From Olsenella sp. kh2p3 (GTDB lineage: Bacteria; Actinomycetota; Coriobacteriia; Coriobacteriales; Atopobiaceae), in contig FPKD01000008.1 in assembly GCA_900119625.1 (NCBI GenBank), positions 1 to 64,000 on the forward strand: 64,000 bases of DNA, written 5' to 3'. Position 1 is the stretch's first letter. Every line of letters starts with the position of its first letter. The notes beneath the pieces are model-generated. The model saw only the letters and a list, made by a program, of their open reading frames with translations. It was not told the DNA's origin and made no database searches. Both the position numbers and the translations under genes were made by a program. Shown in pieces: positions 63,942 to 64,000 of the stretch.

Positions 63942-64000
63942 GATGCTCAACTCCTTGAGACGAGCGGACGCCTCTTTGCGGCGCCCTTGGTGTTCGCTGG

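Overview
The window is high-GC, densely packed bacterial DNA. Gene order and protein features (complete F1Fo-ATPase operon, LCP cell-wall ligase, DtxR-type regulator, FeoA-FeoB fusion, PucR-controlled catabolic block, many palindromic intergenic repeats) fit an anaerobic, fermentative actinobacterium of the class Coriobacteriia, probably Olsenella/Atopobiaceae-like. That placement is inferred from general resemblance; no 16S gene or database search supports it.

Layout. 0.2-5.7 kb (minus strand): an alpha-D-phosphohexomutase-like enzyme overlapping galU, a DtxR/MntR regulator, an LCP protein and murA, i.e. sugar nucleotide and envelope functions. 5.7-13.2 kb (minus): atpC-D-G-A-H-F-E-B, a leader of about 420 bp with nested inverted repeats, a small membrane protein and upp. 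13.9-19.3 kb (minus): glyA, rpiB, a TsaC/Sua5 enzyme, prmC (with an acidic-proline repeat insertion) and prfA. 19.4-24.2 kb (minus): a YtrA-type GntR/ABC operon and a FAD-dependent oxidoreductase. 24.4-28.0 kb: a RelE/RelB-type toxin-antitoxin pair, a trigger-factor-like chaperone lacking a PPIase domain, rpmE with a long Ala/Lys/Glu tail, and coaX.

28.1-38.4 kb is the most interesting block. It holds a 1001-residue fusion of the AllF (FdrA) and AllG (YlbE, DUF1116) subunits, an AllH-like DUF2877 protein, two tandem paralogous dicarboxylate/amino-acid-type symporters and a carbamate kinase. Divergent from these are a PucR regulator and an alpha/beta hydrolase. By analogy with E. coli AllFGH-AllK, this is a stand-alone carbamoyl-transfer and ATP-generating pathway (oxamate/oxalurate-type chemistry). 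No upstream allantoin genes are present here.

38.5-50.5 kb: a degenerate BirA-like protein, a folP-folK fusion with unusual DHPS motifs, a sirtuin, two patatin-like paralogs, a PIN toxin-antitoxin pair, xth, feoA-feoB fused behind a possible DtxR box, a PHP-domain protein and a PLP aminotransferase. 50.5-54.7 kb: ftsH, hpt, tilS. 54.7-57.0 kb: an uncharacterised DUF559-like gene inside a cluster of three long-stem inverted-repeat elements; a fourth perfect copy lies at 26.9 kb. 57.0-63.3 kb (plus): a YycJ/WalJ-like hydrolase, an OmpR-type two-component system and a MacB/Bce-like ABC transporter. 63.5-63.9 kb: an Hsp20 chaperone.

Two repeat families are dispersed between genes: GAGACAAGG palindromes (4 copies) and GTGAACACG long-stem elements (4 copies). 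Related single-copy hairpins share a core resembling ACGTTTGCCCAG. No rRNA, tRNA, CRISPR array, transposase or prophage was recognised.
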